Below are positions 8,555-18,249 of a DNA stretch of 64,000 bases, piece by piece (the stretch's first letter is position 1; every line of letters begins with the position of its first letter). Location: NCBI RefSeq assembly GCF_030814835.1, contig NZ_JAUSVS010000002.1, forward strand, positions 124,001 through 188,000, read 5' to 3'. This DNA is from Caulobacter ginsengisoli. GTDB lineage: Bacteria > Pseudomonadota > Alphaproteobacteria > Caulobacterales > Caulobacteraceae. The notes beneath the pieces were generated by a model. The model saw nothing but the letters and a program-made list of their open reading frames with translations, made no database searches and was not told the origin of the DNA. The translations under genes were made by a program, and so were the position numbers.

Positions 8555-10423
8555 GTGACCGACCTAACCGAATCTCCCCCCCTGTCAGGCGCGGCCCTGA
8601 TCAAGGACTACTGCCGCCGCCTGCCCGACGCGCCGGGCGTCTACCGCATGATCGATGCGGCGGGCGAGGTGCTCTATGTCGGCAAGGCCCGCTCGCTCAA
8701 GAAGCGGGTCATCCAGTACGCCCAGGGCCGGTTCCACACCAACCGCATCGCCCACATGGTCGACCAGACCCGGGCCATGGAGTTCGTCTCGACCCGCACC
8801 GAGACAGACGCCCTGCTCCTCGAGATCAACCTGATCAAGCAGCTGAAGCCGCGCTTCAACGTGCTGCTGCGCGACGACAAGAGCTTCCCCGAGATCGTCA
8901 TTCGCCGCGAACACCCGGCCGCCCAGCTGCGCAAGCATCGCGGCGCCCACTCGATCAAGGGCGACTATTTCGGCCCCTTCGCCAGCGCCGGGGCCGTCAA
9001 CCGCACGCTCAACACCCTGCAGAAGGCCTTCCTGCTGCGATCGTGCAGCGACAGCGTCTACGAGAGTCGCACCCGGCCCTGCATGCTGCACCAGATCCGC
9101 CGCTGCAGCGCCCCCTGCACCGGGTTGATCGGGCTGGAGGACTATGCCGCCCTCGTCGAGCAGGCCGAGCTCTTCCTGCGCGGCAAGAGCCGGGCGGTGA
9201 CGGCCAAGATGGCTGAGGAGATGCAGGCCGCCTCCGACGAGATGGAGTTCGAGCGCGCCGCCCGTCTGCGCGACCGCATCCGGGCCCTGGCCAGCGTCGC
9301 CCAGGAGACCGGGGTCAATCCCGAGACGGTGGACGAGGCCGACGTCATCGCCCTGCACAGCGAGGGCGGCCAGGCCTGTATCCAGGTGTTCTTCTTCCGG
9401 GCCGGCCAGAACTGGGGCAACCGCGCCTACTTCCCCCGGGTCGACAAGAGCGACACCGACGAGGATATCATGGCCGCCTTCCTCGGTCAGTTCTACGAGG
9501 ACAAACCCATCCCCCGGCTGATCCTGGTCAGCCTGGAGCCCAGCGAGCGCGAGCTGCTGGCCGAGGCCTTCACCATCAAGTCGAACCGCAAGGTCGAGAT
9601 CAGTCGGCCGCAGCGGGGCGAGAAGCGCGACCTGGTCGCCCAGGCCCTGACCAACGCCAGAGAGGCCCTGGGCCGCAAGATGGCCGAGGGCTCGGCCCAG
9701 ACCAAGCTGCTCAATGGGGTGGCCGAGGCGTTCGGCATGGACGCGCCGCCCGAGCGGATCGAGGTCTATGACAACAGCCACATCATGGGGACCAACGCGG
9801 TCGGCGGCATGGTGGTGGCCGGGCCCGAGGGCTTCCAGAAGAACCAGTACCGCAAGTTCAACATCAAGAGCACCGAACTGACCCCCGGCGACGACTACGG
9901 CATGATGCGGGAGGTGCTGCGCCGTCGTTTCGCCCGCATGGTCAAGGAGGAGGAGACCGGCGAGGCCGTCTCCTCGCCGCGCCCGGACCTGGTGCTGATC
10001 GACGGCGGGGCCGGCCAGTTGGCGGCGGCCAGCGAGATCATGGCCGACCTGGGCGTCGACGACATCGCCGTGGTCGGGGTGGCCAAGGGCCCCGACCGCG
10101 ACGCGGGCCTGGAGCGGTTCTTCATCGAGGGGCGCGAACCCTTCATGCTCGAGCCCAAGTCGCCGGTGCTCTACTATCTGCAGCGACTGCGCGACGAGGC
10201 CCACCGCTTCGCCATCGGCTCGCACCGCACCCGCCGGGCCATCGACATGAAGAAGAATCCGCTCGACGAGATCGAGGGGGTGGGTCCGGGCCGCAAGAAG
10301 GCGCTGCTGCATGCGTTCGGTTCGGCCAAGGGCGTCTCCAGAGCCGCCGTCGCCGACCTGGAGAAGGTCGAGGGGGTCAGCGGGCCGCTGGCGCAACGCA
10401 TCCATGACTTCTTCCGCCGATGA
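8555..10423 (+). CDS. uvrC: UvrABC excinuclease subunit C
   Basis: About 622 residues from GTG 8555 (V-T-D-L-T-E); an in-frame TTG at 8537 would add six residues. UvrC makes both incisions in nucleotide excision repair with UvrA and UvrB. Visible domains are an N-terminal GIY-YIG nuclease (PGVYRMID...[13 protein letters not shown]), a Cys-rich patch ([18 protein letters not shown]), a UVR motif ([17 protein letters not shown]), an RNase-H-like C-terminal nuclease ([23 protein letters not shown]), and a terminal helix-hairpin-helix pair ([13 protein letters not shown]). Length and order match the family. The stop overlaps an ATG in front of pgsA, as often seen in alphaproteobacteria. Confidence 0.98.
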   Translation: MTDLTESPPLSGAALIKDYCRRLPDAPGVYRMIDAAGEVLYVGKARSLKKRVIQYAQGRFHTNRIAHMVDQTRAMEFVSTRTETDALLLEINLIKQLKPRFNVLLRDDKSFPEIVIRREHPAAQLRKHRGAHSIKGDYFGPFASAGAVNRTLNTLQKAFLLRSCSDSVYESRTRPCMLHQIRRCSAPCTGLIGLEDYAALVEQAELFLRGKSRAVTAKMAEEMQAASDEMEFERAARLRDRIRALASVAQETGVNPETVDEADVIALHSEGGQACIQVFFFRAGQNWGNRAYFPRVDKSDTDEDIMAAFLGQFYEDKPIPRLILVSLEPSERELLAEAFTIKSNRKVEISRPQRGEKRDLVAQALTNAREALGRKMAEGSAQTKLLNGVAEAFGMDAPPERIEVYDNSHIMGTNAVGGMVVAGPEGFQKNQYRKFNIKSTELTPGDDYGMMREVLRRRFARMVKEEETGEAVSSPRPDLVLIDGGAGQLAAASEIMADLGVDDIAVVGVAKGPDRDAGLERFFIEGREPFMLEPKSPVLYYLQRLRDEAHRFAIGSHRTRRAIDMKKNPLDEIEGVGPGRKKALLHAFGSAKGVSRAAVADLEKVEGVSGPLAQRIHDFFRR

Positions 10424-10443
10424 GGTATTTAGGGGGCATGAAA

Positions 10444-11079
10444 ATGCTCCCCAACATCGTCACCGGCCTGCGGCTGGCCCTGACCCTGGTGGTCTTCCTG
10501 GCCCTGACCACCCTGGCCTTCGGGCCGCTGGCCGACCTGGCGACCAAGGCCGGCTGGACTCCGATCGTGGTGGCCCAGTTCCTGTATTTCCTGGCCTTCT
10601 TCGGCTTCGTGATCGCGGCCCTGACCGATTTCGTCGACGGCTGGCTGGCCCGCAAACTGGACGCGGTCAGCACGTTGGGGGCCATCCTCGACCCCATCGC
10701 CGACAAGGTGCTGGTGGCCGGCATGGTCATCGCCATGGCCCTGGTTCACTCCTGGACCGCCGCTGTGGCGGGGGGGCTGATGCTGTTTAGGGAATTCGCG
10801 GTCAGCGCCCTGCGCGAGACCCTGGCCCCGCGCGGCATCAAGCTGCCGGTGACCCTGCTGGCCAAGTGGAAGACCACGCTGCAGCTCTTCGCCCTGGGCT
10901 TCCACCTGTTCATCTTCGGCTGGAGCCTGTGGAAGCTGCCGGAAGAGGGCCCGCTCGCCGATCAGGCCCAGCTGCTGTCGCAGGGCCTGCTCTGGCTGGC
11001 CGCCGCCGTCACCGTCTGGACGGGGGTGGAGTACGCGCTGCAGGCTCGCAAGGCGCTGGCGGAGTCGCCGGCGGCCTGA
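10444..11079 (+). CDS. pgsA: CDP-diacylglycerol-glycerol-3-phosphate 3-phosphatidyltransferase
   Basis: About 211 residues. It condenses CDP-diacylglycerol with glycerol-3-phosphate, the committed step to phosphatidylglycerol and cardiolipin, in the inner membrane. The complete CDP-alcohol phosphotransferase motif is present: DG-x2-AR-x8-G-x3-D-x3-D, beginning DFVDGWLARKLD. Several hydrophobic segments surround it. Three ATGs are possible (10420, 10438, 10444). I prefer 10444 (MLPNIVTGLRL) because AGGGGG (10431-10436) is 7 bases away and the first residues match family N-termini; 10420 would overlap uvrC by four bases. It forms an operon with uvrC. Confidence 0.93.
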   Translation: MLPNIVTGLRLALTLVVFLALTTLAFGPLADLATKAGWTPIVVAQFLYFLAFFGFVIAALTDFVDGWLARKLDAVSTLGAILDPIADKVLVAGMVIAMALVHSWTAAVAGGLMLFREFAVSALRETLAPRGIKLPVTLLAKWKTTLQLFALGFHLFIFGWSLWKLPEEGPLADQAQLLSQGLLWLAAAVTVWTGVEYALQARKALAESPAA

Positions 11080-11176
11080 CTTCTGGGTTCGCGAGGGACC
11101 GTTCGCTCCGCATCAACACGACCAGCGGGCGGGGACCTAGGCCTCTGACCACCATGCGAGTCTCCCATCGCGTTTC

Positions 11177-11195
11177 GCAAATGAGAATGATTTGC
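11177..11195. promoter_or_regulatory. Fur-like operator in a convergent intergenic region
   Basis: GCAAATGAGAATGATTTGC is a 19-base sequence with perfect 6-base inverted arms (GCAAAT/ATTTGC) around a 7-base centre, and it closely resembles proteobacterial Fur boxes (AATGAGAATGATTTGC type). It lies between the 3' ends of pgsA and the pirin gene, where no start codon needs it. It may drive an unseen sRNA or be the leftover of a lost iron-regulated gene. Confidence 0.5.
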
Positions 11196-11236
11196 AATTC
11201 TGGCGATGGCAAGGCGCAAGCGAGGCCCTGGCCGGT

Positions 11237-12130
11237 CTAGGACATCGGATTGGCCGCCGGCGGCGGGTCGCCCGGCAGCGGGATAAACTCGTCGTGGTCG
11301 AGGTCGGGCAGCTTCATGCGGCCGGCCCGCCAGTCGGCCTTGGCCTGCTCGATCCGCTCCTTGGAGGAGGAGACGAAGTTCCACTCAATGAAGCGCGGTC
11401 CGATCGGCTCGCCGCCCAGCAGCATGACGATGGACGGTTCGATGGCGGTGAACAGCACCGGCTGGCCCGGCGCGAAGACCAGCATCTGGCCGGTCTGGAA
11501 GGTCCGCCCGTCCACCTCGACCGAGCCCTGGGCGACATAGGCCGCCCGCTCGGGATACTCGGCGGGCAGCTCGGCCTTGGCCCCGGCGTCCAGCCGCCAG
11601 TGGACATAGAACATCGGCGAGTGGGTCTTGACCTTGGCCTCCACCCCGAAGGCCTTGCCGGCCACCAGCCGCGCCCACATCCCGCCGCCCTCATAGGTCG
11701 GCAGGTCCATCTCGCCGTGGTGGAAGAAGGCGGGGTCGGTTTCCTCCAGCGCCTCGGGCAGGGCGACCCAGGCCTGGATGCCGTGCAGGGTGTCGCCTTG
11801 GGCCCGGGCCTTCTCGAAGCGCTCTGAATGGGTGATGCCGCGGCCGGCGATCATCCAGTTGACCTCGCCCGGCCGGATGGCCTGTTCGCTGGCCAGGCTG
11901 TCGCGGTGCATGATCTCGCCGTCGAACAGATAGGTGACGGTCGAGAGACCGATGTGGGGATGGGGCCGCACATCGACGCTGCGCGGCAGGCCGGCCGCCA
12001 TCGTGGCGGGGCCCATATGGTCGAAGAAGATGAAGGGGCCGACCGTGCGGTGGCCGGCGAAGGGCAGCACCCGCCCGACCTCGAATCCACCCAGGTCCTT
12101 GCGGCGTTGGTCGATGACCAGTTCGATCAT
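11237..12130 (-). CDS. Pirin family protein (bicupin)
   Basis: About 297 residues, cytosolic. The start at 12130 (MIELVIDQRRKDLGGFEVGR) has GGAGCG upstream. The N-terminal cupin carries the pirin metal signature: RPHPHIGLSTVTYLFDGEIMHRDS with HPHIG, the downstream HRD region and a His in GRGITHSER. A pirin C-terminal cupin follows (AAYVAQGSVEVDGR). Bacterial pirins bind iron, and some act as quercetinases or redox-linked regulators; which applies here is unknown. The gene faces pgsA across a gap with a Fur-like box. Upstream, its start lies 11 bases past the stop of the beta-propeller gene, so it may be the last gene of an lrp-propeller-pirin operon. Confidence 0.9.
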   Translation of the reverse strand: MIELVIDQRRKDLGGFEVGRVLPFAGHRTVGPFIFFDHMGPATMAAGLPRSVDVRPHPHIGLSTVTYLFDGEIMHRDSLASEQAIRPGEVNWMIAGRGITHSERFEKARAQGDTLHGIQAWVALPEALEETDPAFFHHGEMDLPTYEGGGMWARLVAGKAFGVEAKVKTHSPMFYVHWRLDAGAKAELPAEYPERAAYVAQGSVEVDGRTFQTGQMLVFAPGQPVLFTAIEPSIVMLLGGEPIGPRFIEWNFVSSSKERIEQAKADWRAGRMKLPDLDHDEFIPLPGDPPPAANPMS

Positions 12131-12140
12131 GGTGCGCTCC

Positions 12141-13442
12141 CTAGAAGATCGGGACGCTATACAGCCTGACCGGCTGGTCGTCCTTGACCGGTTTGCCTTC
12201 TCCGCCCCAGGCGCCCCACTGGCTGTGGCCGACGAAATAGTAGTGGTGTTGGCCGACTGCTCCCAGCGACAGGTCGTCGATGCCCGGCATATTGGCAAGC
12301 CGCGCCTCGGCCCAGATCAGCTTACGGCAGCCGCGGTCCAGCCGCAGGCCCATCAGCCGCTGGGGTTCGACGCCGTTCTGGGTGGCGATGAAGTCAAGAG
12401 TCAGCACGCGGCTGCGGAGGCCGCGCCGGTCTTCCGACGGGTCTCTGGCCACGCCGTCGAGGCCGACCAAAGCGGCGCCGCCCTGGCCCGCGACGAGGCT
12501 GACCGCGCCGTCGTCGGTGTCGATGCGATAGAGGCCGCTCGAATAGTCGGCCACCAGCAGAGCCCCGCTGCACAGGCCCATGCCCTGGGGTGACTTGATG
12601 GCGTTGGACTGGGCGAAAAGACTGGGAGCGGCCTCGCCCGCGCGCAGGCGATAGACACCCCCGCTGACGGAGTCGGTGGCGTAGACCGTGCCGGCCTCAT
12701 CGACGATCACGTCGCCCAACTGCCGAGGCTTGCCGTCGTCGACCAACGGGTAGCGGGCCAGCACCCTGCCGTCGGGAGCCAGTTTCAGCAGCCCGGTCCG
12801 CGCCGGTCCCGAGCCGCCGGGCAGGTCGGCGCCCCAGGCCTCGGCGATCCAGACCGCGCCGTCTTGGTCCAGCGCCATGCCGAACAGGGCGCCGGTGTCG
12901 GCATCGCCCTGCAGGAAGGGGCTGAGCTGGCCTTCGTGCACACGCAACACGGCGCGGGCGGCGACACCGCTCAGCAACAGGTCGCCGTCCGGCAGCACAG
13001 CCACGCCCTCACCGATGAAGTCGCCGCGATCGACAGTAACGACAAGCTCGGCCGTCCCCCGGGCTTGCGCATTGGTCTTCATGGCCGTGGCGACCAGCGC
13101 GAAGTCCGGCCGCGCCGCCAGGTCCTTCAGGGCTGGATCGTTGGCGACATCGAAAACCAGGCCCAGATCCGCATAGGCCTTGAGGGTGGCCACGGCCGCC
13201 TCGGGCTGACCGTTGGCGGCCTGGACCCGCGCCAGCCGGATCAGCAGGCCGGGACTGGTCGGGAACAGGGTCCTGGCCGATTCGAGCCGGGCCTGGGCGG
13301 TCTTCAGATCGCCGGCCTTGGCGGCCTCGGCCGCCTCGGTGCGCAGGCGGAAGACCTGCTCGATCATGCTCTCGGCCGGAGCGGCCCCGATCAGCGCCAG
13401 GGCGCAGACCGCGGCGAGCAGCCTAGCCGTGCGGGCTGACAT
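12141..13442 (-). CDS. Exported TPR plus SMP-30/NHL-like beta-propeller protein
   Basis: 433 residues. A signal peptide (ARLLAAVCALALIGAAPAES) is followed by a short TPR-like helical region (about 35-110; KAGDLKTAQARLESARTLFP, ANGQPEAAVATLKAYADLG). From about 150 there is a six-bladed-propeller pattern resembling SMP-30/gluconolactonase or NHL proteins (EGVAVLPDGDLLLSG, FGMALDQDGAVWIAEAW, DVIVDEAGTVYATDSVSGGVYR). It is probably periplasmic and binds or hydrolyses a small ligand; the substrate is unknown. Its ATG lies within the last 20 bases of the lrp gene, so the two are translationally linked and the regulator may control the operon. Confidence 0.75.
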   Translation of the reverse strand: MSARTARLLAAVCALALIGAAPAESMIEQVFRLRTEAAEAAKAGDLKTAQARLESARTLFPTSPGLLIRLARVQAANGQPEAAVATLKAYADLGLVFDVANDPALKDLAARPDFALVATAMKTNAQARGTAELVVTVDRGDFIGEGVAVLPDGDLLLSGVAARAVLRVHEGQLSPFLQGDADTGALFGMALDQDGAVWIAEAWGADLPGGSGPARTGLLKLAPDGRVLARYPLVDDGKPRQLGDVIVDEAGTVYATDSVSGGVYRLRAGEAAPSLFAQSNAIKSPQGMGLCSGALLVADYSSGLYRIDTDDGAVSLVAGQGGAALVGLDGVARDPSEDRRGLRSRVLTLDFIATQNGVEPQRLMGLRLDRGCRKLIWAEARLANMPGIDDLSLGAVGQHHYYFVGHSQWGAWGGEGKPVKDDQPVRLYSVPIF

Positions 13443-13920
13443 AGGGGCTGACCAGACCGAGCGGGACGGCCGTGGAGTTCTTGACGCCCCGGATGACGAT
13501 GCGGCTTTCGATGTTGGACACCACGCCCAGGTCGAGGATCTTGTCGCGCAGGAAGTCGTCGAAGGCGTGCATGTCGCGGGTGACGATGCGCAGCTCGTAG
13601 TCGGCGGCCCCGGTGACCGTGGCGCACTGCACCACCTCGGGCCATTTGACGACGGCGCTCTCGAACTTCTCGAGGTTTTCCTTGGTCGGCAGGCTGAGCT
13701 TGACGGTGCAATAGACCTCGAAGCCCAGGCCCAGCAGTTCGCGGTCCAGGATGGTCACCCGCCGCTGGATGATGCCGGCATCCTCCAGCCGCTTGATCCG
13801 CCGCCAGCAGGGGCTGGACGACAGGCCGACCCGCTCGGCGATTTCGGCGACCGACAGGCCGGCGTCGTGTTGGATCAGATCCAGAATCTTGGCGTCAACC
13901 GCGTCGAGCGTCTCGGACAA
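13423..13920 (-). CDS. Lrp/AsnC family transcriptional regulator
   Basis: About 165 residues. I start it at TTG 13920 (L-S-E-T-L-D-A-V-D-A-K-I-L) because GGGGGAAG lies about 5 bases upstream and the family begins with this LDxxDxKIL segment; an upstream in-frame extension has no family similarity. There is a winged helix-turn-helix (about 4-60: AEIAERVGLSSSPCWRRIKRLEDAGII) and a C-terminal RAM/AsnC ligand domain (VTGAADYELRIVTRDMHAFDDFL). Lrp proteins sense amino acids or related acids and usually control themselves and neighbours. It is transcribed away from the oxidoreductase at 14181 across a 260-base AT-rich gap. Confidence 0.92.
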   Translation of the reverse strand: MSETLDAVDAKILDLIQHDAGLSVAEIAERVGLSSSPCWRRIKRLEDAGIIQRRVTILDRELLGLGFEVYCTVKLSLPTKENLEKFESAVVKWPEVVQCATVTGAADYELRIVTRDMHAFDDFLRDKILDLGVVSNIESRIVIRGVKNSTAVPLGLVSPYVSPHG

Positions 13921-14048
13921 ACTTTCTTCCCCCAGTTTGCCGATCCGCGCCGCGAACGTGCCGCGTGGCGAGGATTGGCGGGCATGGCTTTGGCCAACAA
14001 TTTCGCCGCACTTATATATTCTTGCAAGCCGATCCCCATCCTCCAAAG

Positions 14049-14060
14049 GAAAAATTTTTC
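14049..14060. promoter_or_regulatory. AT-rich palindrome, candidate Lrp operator
   Basis: GAAAAATTTTTC is a perfect 12-base palindrome in a strikingly AT-rich patch (about 14000-14100) between the divergent lrp and FAD-oxidoreductase genes. Lrp-type regulators bind AT-centred imperfect palindromes, so this is a natural operator candidate. It is supported by sequence and position only. Confidence 0.35.
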
Positions 14061-14180
14061 AATGCGGCGGGCTCATGCGGCGCTGGACGACTAATATCTT
14101 CTCGAAGACGGCCACGCGGGGCGGCCATTCACTCATGCGCCCAGCTTTCGCTGAGGAGGCGGGGTGGGTAGGCTCGCTTC

Positions 14181-15293
14181 ATGGATTCGTTTGATTTCGA
14201 CGCCGTCGTGGTCGGCGCGGGCGCGGTCGGCCTGGCCAGCGGCTATGCCCTCGCCAAACGCGGGCTCACCGTGGCGGTGCTGGAGGCCCAGCGGATCATC
14301 GGCCAGGGGGTGTCTTCGCGAAACTCCGAGGTCATCCACGGTGGGCTCTACTATCCGACTGGTTCGCTGAAGGCCCAGTTCTGCGTCCAGGGCCGGCGGG
14401 CGCTCTACGCCTTCCTGGACAGCCACAAGGTCGACTACCGCCGCTGCGGCAAGCTGGTGGTCGCGCCTTCGCCCGAGGACGAGGCGCGGGTCATGGCCAT
14501 CGCCGAGCAGGCTCGGGCCAACGATGTCGAGGGGCTGGAGGTGCTGAGCGGCGCCCAGACCCTGGCTCTGGAGCCGGGCCTCAGGGCGCATATGTCGGTG
14601 CTGTCGCCGCAGAGCGGCGTCTTCGACAGCCACGGCTACATGTCGGCCCTGGAAGGCGAGATCGGCGAGCGGGGCGGGGCCGTGGTCACCGCCACGCCCT
14701 TCGAGGGGGCCGAGCCGCTGGCGGGCGGCGGCTTCAAGGTGCGGGCCGGGGGCGAGGCGCCGGCGACGCTGACGACCCGGCTGCTTGTCACCGCGCCCGG
14801 TCTGTCGTCCCAGGCCGTGGCCGGCCATATCGAGGGCTTTCCGAAGGATCGCATTCCGCCCCGCCATCTGGGCAAGGGGGTCTATTTCCGGCTGACCGGC
14901 AAAGCGCCGTTCGAGCGGTTGATCTATCCGCCGCCCATCCCAGGGGCGCTGGGCACCCATTATCGCAAGGACCTGGGCGGCCAGGCGGTGTTCGGGCCGG
15001 ACCTCAGCTATGTCGAGACCGAGGACTATTCGGTCGACGACAGCCATGCGCCGGAGTTCTACGCCTATATCCGCAAGTTCTGGCCTGGCCTGCCCGACGG
15101 CGCGCTCAGCCCCGACTATGCCGGCATCCGGCCCAAGCTGCATGGCCCCGGCGAGCCGCAACCGGACTTCCAGCTCGATGGCGTCGAGGTCCACGGCCTG
15201 CCGGGCCTGATGGCGCTGTTCGGCATCGAGAGCCCGGGCCTGACCTCCTCCCTGGCCATCGGCGAGGCGGTGGCCGAGCGGCTTACGACTTAG
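14181..15293 (+). CDS. FAD-dependent oxidoreductase, L-2-hydroxyglutarate oxidase-like
   Basis: 370 residues, cytosolic or membrane-peripheral. The N-terminal Rossmann motif [21 protein letters not shown] binds [30 protein letters not shown] is typical of the LhgO/L2HGDH branch of the DAO superfamily, and a C-terminal FAD segment ([27 protein letters not shown]) completes the fold. The family oxidises L-2-hydroxyglutarate to 2-oxoglutarate; related members act on other hydroxy or amino acids, so substrate assignment is provisional. It lies opposite an Lrp regulator that probably controls it. Its end overlaps the convergent dehydrogenase gene by 11 bases. Confidence 0.85.
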   Translation: MDSFDFDAVVVGAGAVGLASGYALAKRGLTVAVLEAQRIIGQGVSSRNSEVIHGGLYYPTGSLKAQFCVQGRRALYAFLDSHKVDYRRCGKLVVAPSPEDEARVMAIAEQARANDVEGLEVLSGAQTLALEPGLRAHMSVLSPQSGVFDSHGYMSALEGEIGERGGAVVTATPFEGAEPLAGGGFKVRAGGEAPATLTTRLLVTAPGLSSQAVAGHIEGFPKDRIPPRHLGKGVYFRLTGKAPFERLIYPPPIPGALGTHYRKDLGGQAVFGPDLSYVETEDYSVDDSHAPEFYAYIRKFWPGLPDGALSPDYAGIRPKLHGPGEPQPDFQLDGVEVHGLPGLMALFGIESPGLTSSLAIGEAVAERLTT

Positions 15294-16488
15294 GGACCAG
15301 CTTCAGCACCCGGCCGTCGCTGTCGTCGGTCGAGACATAGATGCTCCCGTCCGGCCCGACGATCACGTCGCGGATGCGTTCCTTCAGATCGGTCAGCAGC
15401 CGCTCCTCGCCCACGATCTTTTCGCCGTCGAGGGTGAGGCGGACCAGCTGCTGGTCCTTCAGCGAGCCGACGAACAGGCTGCCCTTCCAGGCCGGAAAAA
15501 GATCGCTGTTGTAGAAGGCCATGCCGGACGGCGCGATCACCGGGTCCCAGTAGTAGAGCGGCTGTTCCAGCCCGGCCTTCTGGGTGATGCCCCCGCCGAC
15601 CTTGGCGCCGCTGTATTCGGTTCCGTAGGTGATGGTCGGCCAGCCATAGTCCCGGCCGGCGAGCGGCGCGTTGATCTCGTCGCCGCCCCGCGCGCCGTGC
15701 TCGATGGTCCAGAGCCTGCCGGTGGCCGGATTGATCGCCCCGGCCTGGATGTTGCGATGGCCGAGCGACCAGATCTCGCCCTTGGCGTCCGCCTTGCCAA
15801 CGAAGGGGTTGTCGGCGGGGATCCCGCCATCGGGATTGATGCGGACCACCTTGCCCAGCGTGCCGTCCAGCCGCTCGGCCTGGTGACGGCCGGGCAGGAT
15901 CGAGCGCTCGCCGGTGGTGATGAACAGCTTGCCGTCCGGAGCGAAGACCAGGCGGCCGCCGAAATGCAGGGTGGAGTCCAGGGTCGGGGTCTGGCGCCAG
16001 ATGACCTGCACGGCCTCCATCTTCGCGCCGTCGGCCGAGAGCCGGCCCCGCGCCGCCGCCGTGCCGTTGCCGCCCTCGCGCGGTTCCGAATAGGTCCAGT
16101 AGATCAGCCCGTCCGGCCCCGCCGCCACGTCCAGCAGTCCGCCCTGGCCCCGCGCATCGACGGGCGGCAGGCCCGCGACGGGCGCCGACAACGCTCCGTC
16201 CTTGCCCACGATCCGCAGCCGCCCGGCCCGCTCGGTCACCAGCAGCCGGCCGTCCGGCAGGAAGGCCATGCCCCAGGGATGGTCCAGCCCCTTGGCGACC
16301 GGAACGACATCGAAGGCGACCTTGGCGGTGGCGAACGGCGCGCGGGTCTGGCCCGGGAAGGCCGGCTTCTGGTCGGGGGCGTTGGGGCTGCGGGTCTCCA
16401 GCGGCTGGCCGGGCGTCTGGGCGACGCTCGGTGGCGCGCCACAGGCGGCCAGAAGCAGCAGGGCGAAGACGGCGGGGGCGGGGCGCAT
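15283..16488 (-). CDS. PQQ-dependent aldose sugar dehydrogenase-like lipoprotein
   Basis: About 401 residues. The start at 16488 gives [21 protein letters not shown], a lipoprotein signal with lipobox LAAC; AAGGAA lies about 9 bases upstream. The rest fits the soluble PQQ glucose/sorbosone dehydrogenase propeller (YliI/Asd type): [27 protein letters not shown] at the start, [64 protein letters not shown], and a closing [16 protein letters not shown]. It would oxidise aldose sugars in the periplasm with PQQ. Its start is only 11 bases past the asnB stop, so it belongs to the glycosyltransferase-asnB operon, an odd partnership of unknown meaning. Confidence 0.88.
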   Translation of the reverse strand: MRPAPAVFALLLLAACGAPPSVAQTPGQPLETRSPNAPDQKPAFPGQTRAPFATAKVAFDVVPVAKGLDHPWGMAFLPDGRLLVTERAGRLRIVGKDGALSAPVAGLPPVDARGQGGLLDVAAGPDGLIYWTYSEPREGGNGTAAARGRLSADGAKMEAVQVIWRQTPTLDSTLHFGGRLVFAPDGKLFITTGERSILPGRHQAERLDGTLGKVVRINPDGGIPADNPFVGKADAKGEIWSLGHRNIQAGAINPATGRLWTIEHGARGGDEINAPLAGRDYGWPTITYGTEYSGAKVGGGITQKAGLEQPLYYWDPVIAPSGMAFYNSDLFPAWKGSLFVGSLKDQQLVRLTLDGEKIVGEERLLTDLKERIRDVIVGPDGSIYVSTDDSDGRVLKLVPKS

Positions 16489-16499
16489 GGCCGGTTCCT

Positions 16500-18236
16500 T
16501 TAAGGCAGCAGTTCCTTCAACGCTCCGGCCGGGTCGACGTTCTCCAGGTGGATCAGCGACCACAGGGCGAAGAACAGCAGAGGCCAGCGGTTGTGGGCCT
16601 GGGTGTCGTCGGTGAAGACGGCGCGCACCGCCTCGGGCTTGCAGAGCTCCGTCACCGCCTTCAGCCCGGCGATGCGGGGACCCAGATCCGCGGCGCGCGG
16701 GGCGATCCAGTCGGCCACCGGCACGGTGAAGCCCTTCTTCTTGCCCCAGGGGTCGGCGGCCGGGCAGTGACGCTCCAGCCATTTGCGCAACAGCCATTTG
16801 CCCTTGCCGTCGCGGATTTTCATCGTGTCGGGCAGGTGGAAGGCCAGGGCGGCCACCTCCTTGTCGAGGAAGGGCGTGCGGCCCTCCAGCCCGTTGGCCA
16901 TCAGACAGCGGTCCAGCTTGAGCAGCAGGTCATTGGGCAGCCAGGTGGCGATGTCGCCCCACTGCGCGCGCTGCAGCGGACTGTATCCGGCCGGCGACAT
17001 GCTTTTGGGGATTTGGGCGGCCGCCCGCCAGCGCGCCAGGGCCCCGTGGCCGCGGTCCTTGAGGAAGGGGGCGTCGATCTGCGGCTCGGCGGCCCGGCCG
17101 CCCAGCCAGGCGGGCCGCTGGGCCCGGCGATAGCGGCCATAGCCGGCGAACAGCTCATCGCCCCCCTCGCCGGTCAGGATGACGGTCAGCGTGCCCTTGG
17201 CGGCCTCGGCCAGCTTGTAGGTCGGCAGGGCGGCGTAGTCGGCGGTCGGCTCGTCCAGGGCCCAGGCGACCTGGGGGGCAATACGCCAGAAGTCCTCTTC
17301 GCCAAAGCTGGTCTCGCGCCAGTCCAGGTCCAGGGCCCGGGCCACCCGCTCGGCCTGGGCCCGTTCGTCCCGGGCGCCGGGGGCGTCGAAGCCGCAGGTG
17401 AAGGCGGTGACCGGCCGCTCGTTGAGCCGCGCCATCAGGGTTGCCACCGTGGCGCTGTCCACGCCGCCGGAGAGGAACAGGCCGTAGGGCACGTCGGAAC
17501 GCTGGTGAACCTTGACGCTGTCCTCCAGAACCGCGTCCAGGCGGGCCAGGGCGTCCGCCTCGTCGCGGACCGGCGTCCCCATGGGCGGAATGGCCGGCTG
17601 CAGGCGCTCCTCGCGGTCGCCGACGATGACCTGGTCGATCTCGCCCGGCTCCACCGCTTCCAGCCCGCGCCAGATGGTGTTGGCATAGATGCGGTCGGGC
17701 GCGACATAGCCCAGGGCCAGCAGGTCCTCGAGCGCCTCGGGCCGGGCCATTTTTGCGGTCTTGCCGGCGGCGAACAGGGCGCGGGGCTCGGAAGCGAAGC
17801 TCAGGGCGTTCCCGTCGCGGGTGACGCTGAGGGGCTTGATGCCGAACGGGTCGCGGACCAGCCAGGTCCTGCCGTCGCAGCCGATCAGGCAGAAGGCGTA
17901 CATGCCGCGCAGGCGTTCGAAGGCCTTCTCGCCCTCCTGGGCGTAGATGTGCAGCAGCGGCTCGAAGTCCGAGCCGGTCCCCAGCCTGCCCTTCAGCTGG
18001 AATGCCTCGGCCAGCTCCAGATAGTTGTAGATCTCGCCGTTGCCGATGATGGTCGAGCCGGCCGCGTGCAGCGGTTGCCAGCCACCTTCCAGGTCGATGA
18101 TCGACAGGCGTGCATGGGCCAGCGAGGCGTCGCCGACCTGCTCGATGCGGATGCCGTTGGGGCCGCGATGCTGCAGGGTGTCGATCAGCGGCCTGGCTGA
18201 CCCCCCGCCGCCCAGCACGCCGGCGATACCGCACAT
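16500..18236 (-). CDS. asnB: Glutamine-hydrolysing asparagine synthetase
   Basis: 578 residues. The N-terminal Ntn amidotransferase has the catalytic Cys2 ([10 protein letters not shown]), [15 protein letters not shown] and a glutaminase-pocket GTGSDFE. The synthetase half carries the ATP-pyrophosphatase loop SGGVDSA (about 255-261), [16 protein letters not shown] and the late GKWLLRKW. Class B AsnB makes asparagine from aspartate, but sequences of this size in glycan loci often amidate sugars or peptides instead. It lies 13 bases downstream of a glycosyltransferase, so a surface-polysaccharide or peptide-amidating role is as likely as general asparagine supply. Confidence 0.93.
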   Translation of the reverse strand: MCGIAGVLGGGGSARPLIDTLQHRGPNGIRIEQVGDASLAHARLSIIDLEGGWQPLHAAGSTIIGNGEIYNYLELAEAFQLKGRLGTGSDFEPLLHIYAQEGEKAFERLRGMYAFCLIGCDGRTWLVRDPFGIKPLSVTRDGNALSFASEPRALFAAGKTAKMARPEALEDLLALGYVAPDRIYANTIWRGLEAVEPGEIDQVIVGDREERLQPAIPPMGTPVRDEADALARLDAVLEDSVKVHQRSDVPYGLFLSGGVDSATVATLMARLNERPVTAFTCGFDAPGARDERAQAERVARALDLDWRETSFGEEDFWRIAPQVAWALDEPTADYAALPTYKLAEAAKGTLTVILTGEGGDELFAGYGRYRRAQRPAWLGGRAAEPQIDAPFLKDRGHGALARWRAAAQIPKSMSPAGYSPLQRAQWGDIATWLPNDLLLKLDRCLMANGLEGRTPFLDKEVAALAFHLPDTMKIRDGKGKWLLRKWLERHCPAADPWGKKKGFTVPVADWIAPRAADLGPRIAGLKAVTELCKPEAVRAVFTDDTQAHNRWPLLFFALWSLIHLENVDPAGALKELLP

Positions 18237-18249
18237 CAGGCCGCTCCGT

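Noticed and set aside
8585..10405. 606-residue minus-strand ORF
   Set aside because: Antisense to uvrC, which has all its family motifs.
16431..18200. 589-residue plus-strand ORF
   Set aside because: Antisense to asnB and the start of the dehydrogenase gene; no motifs.
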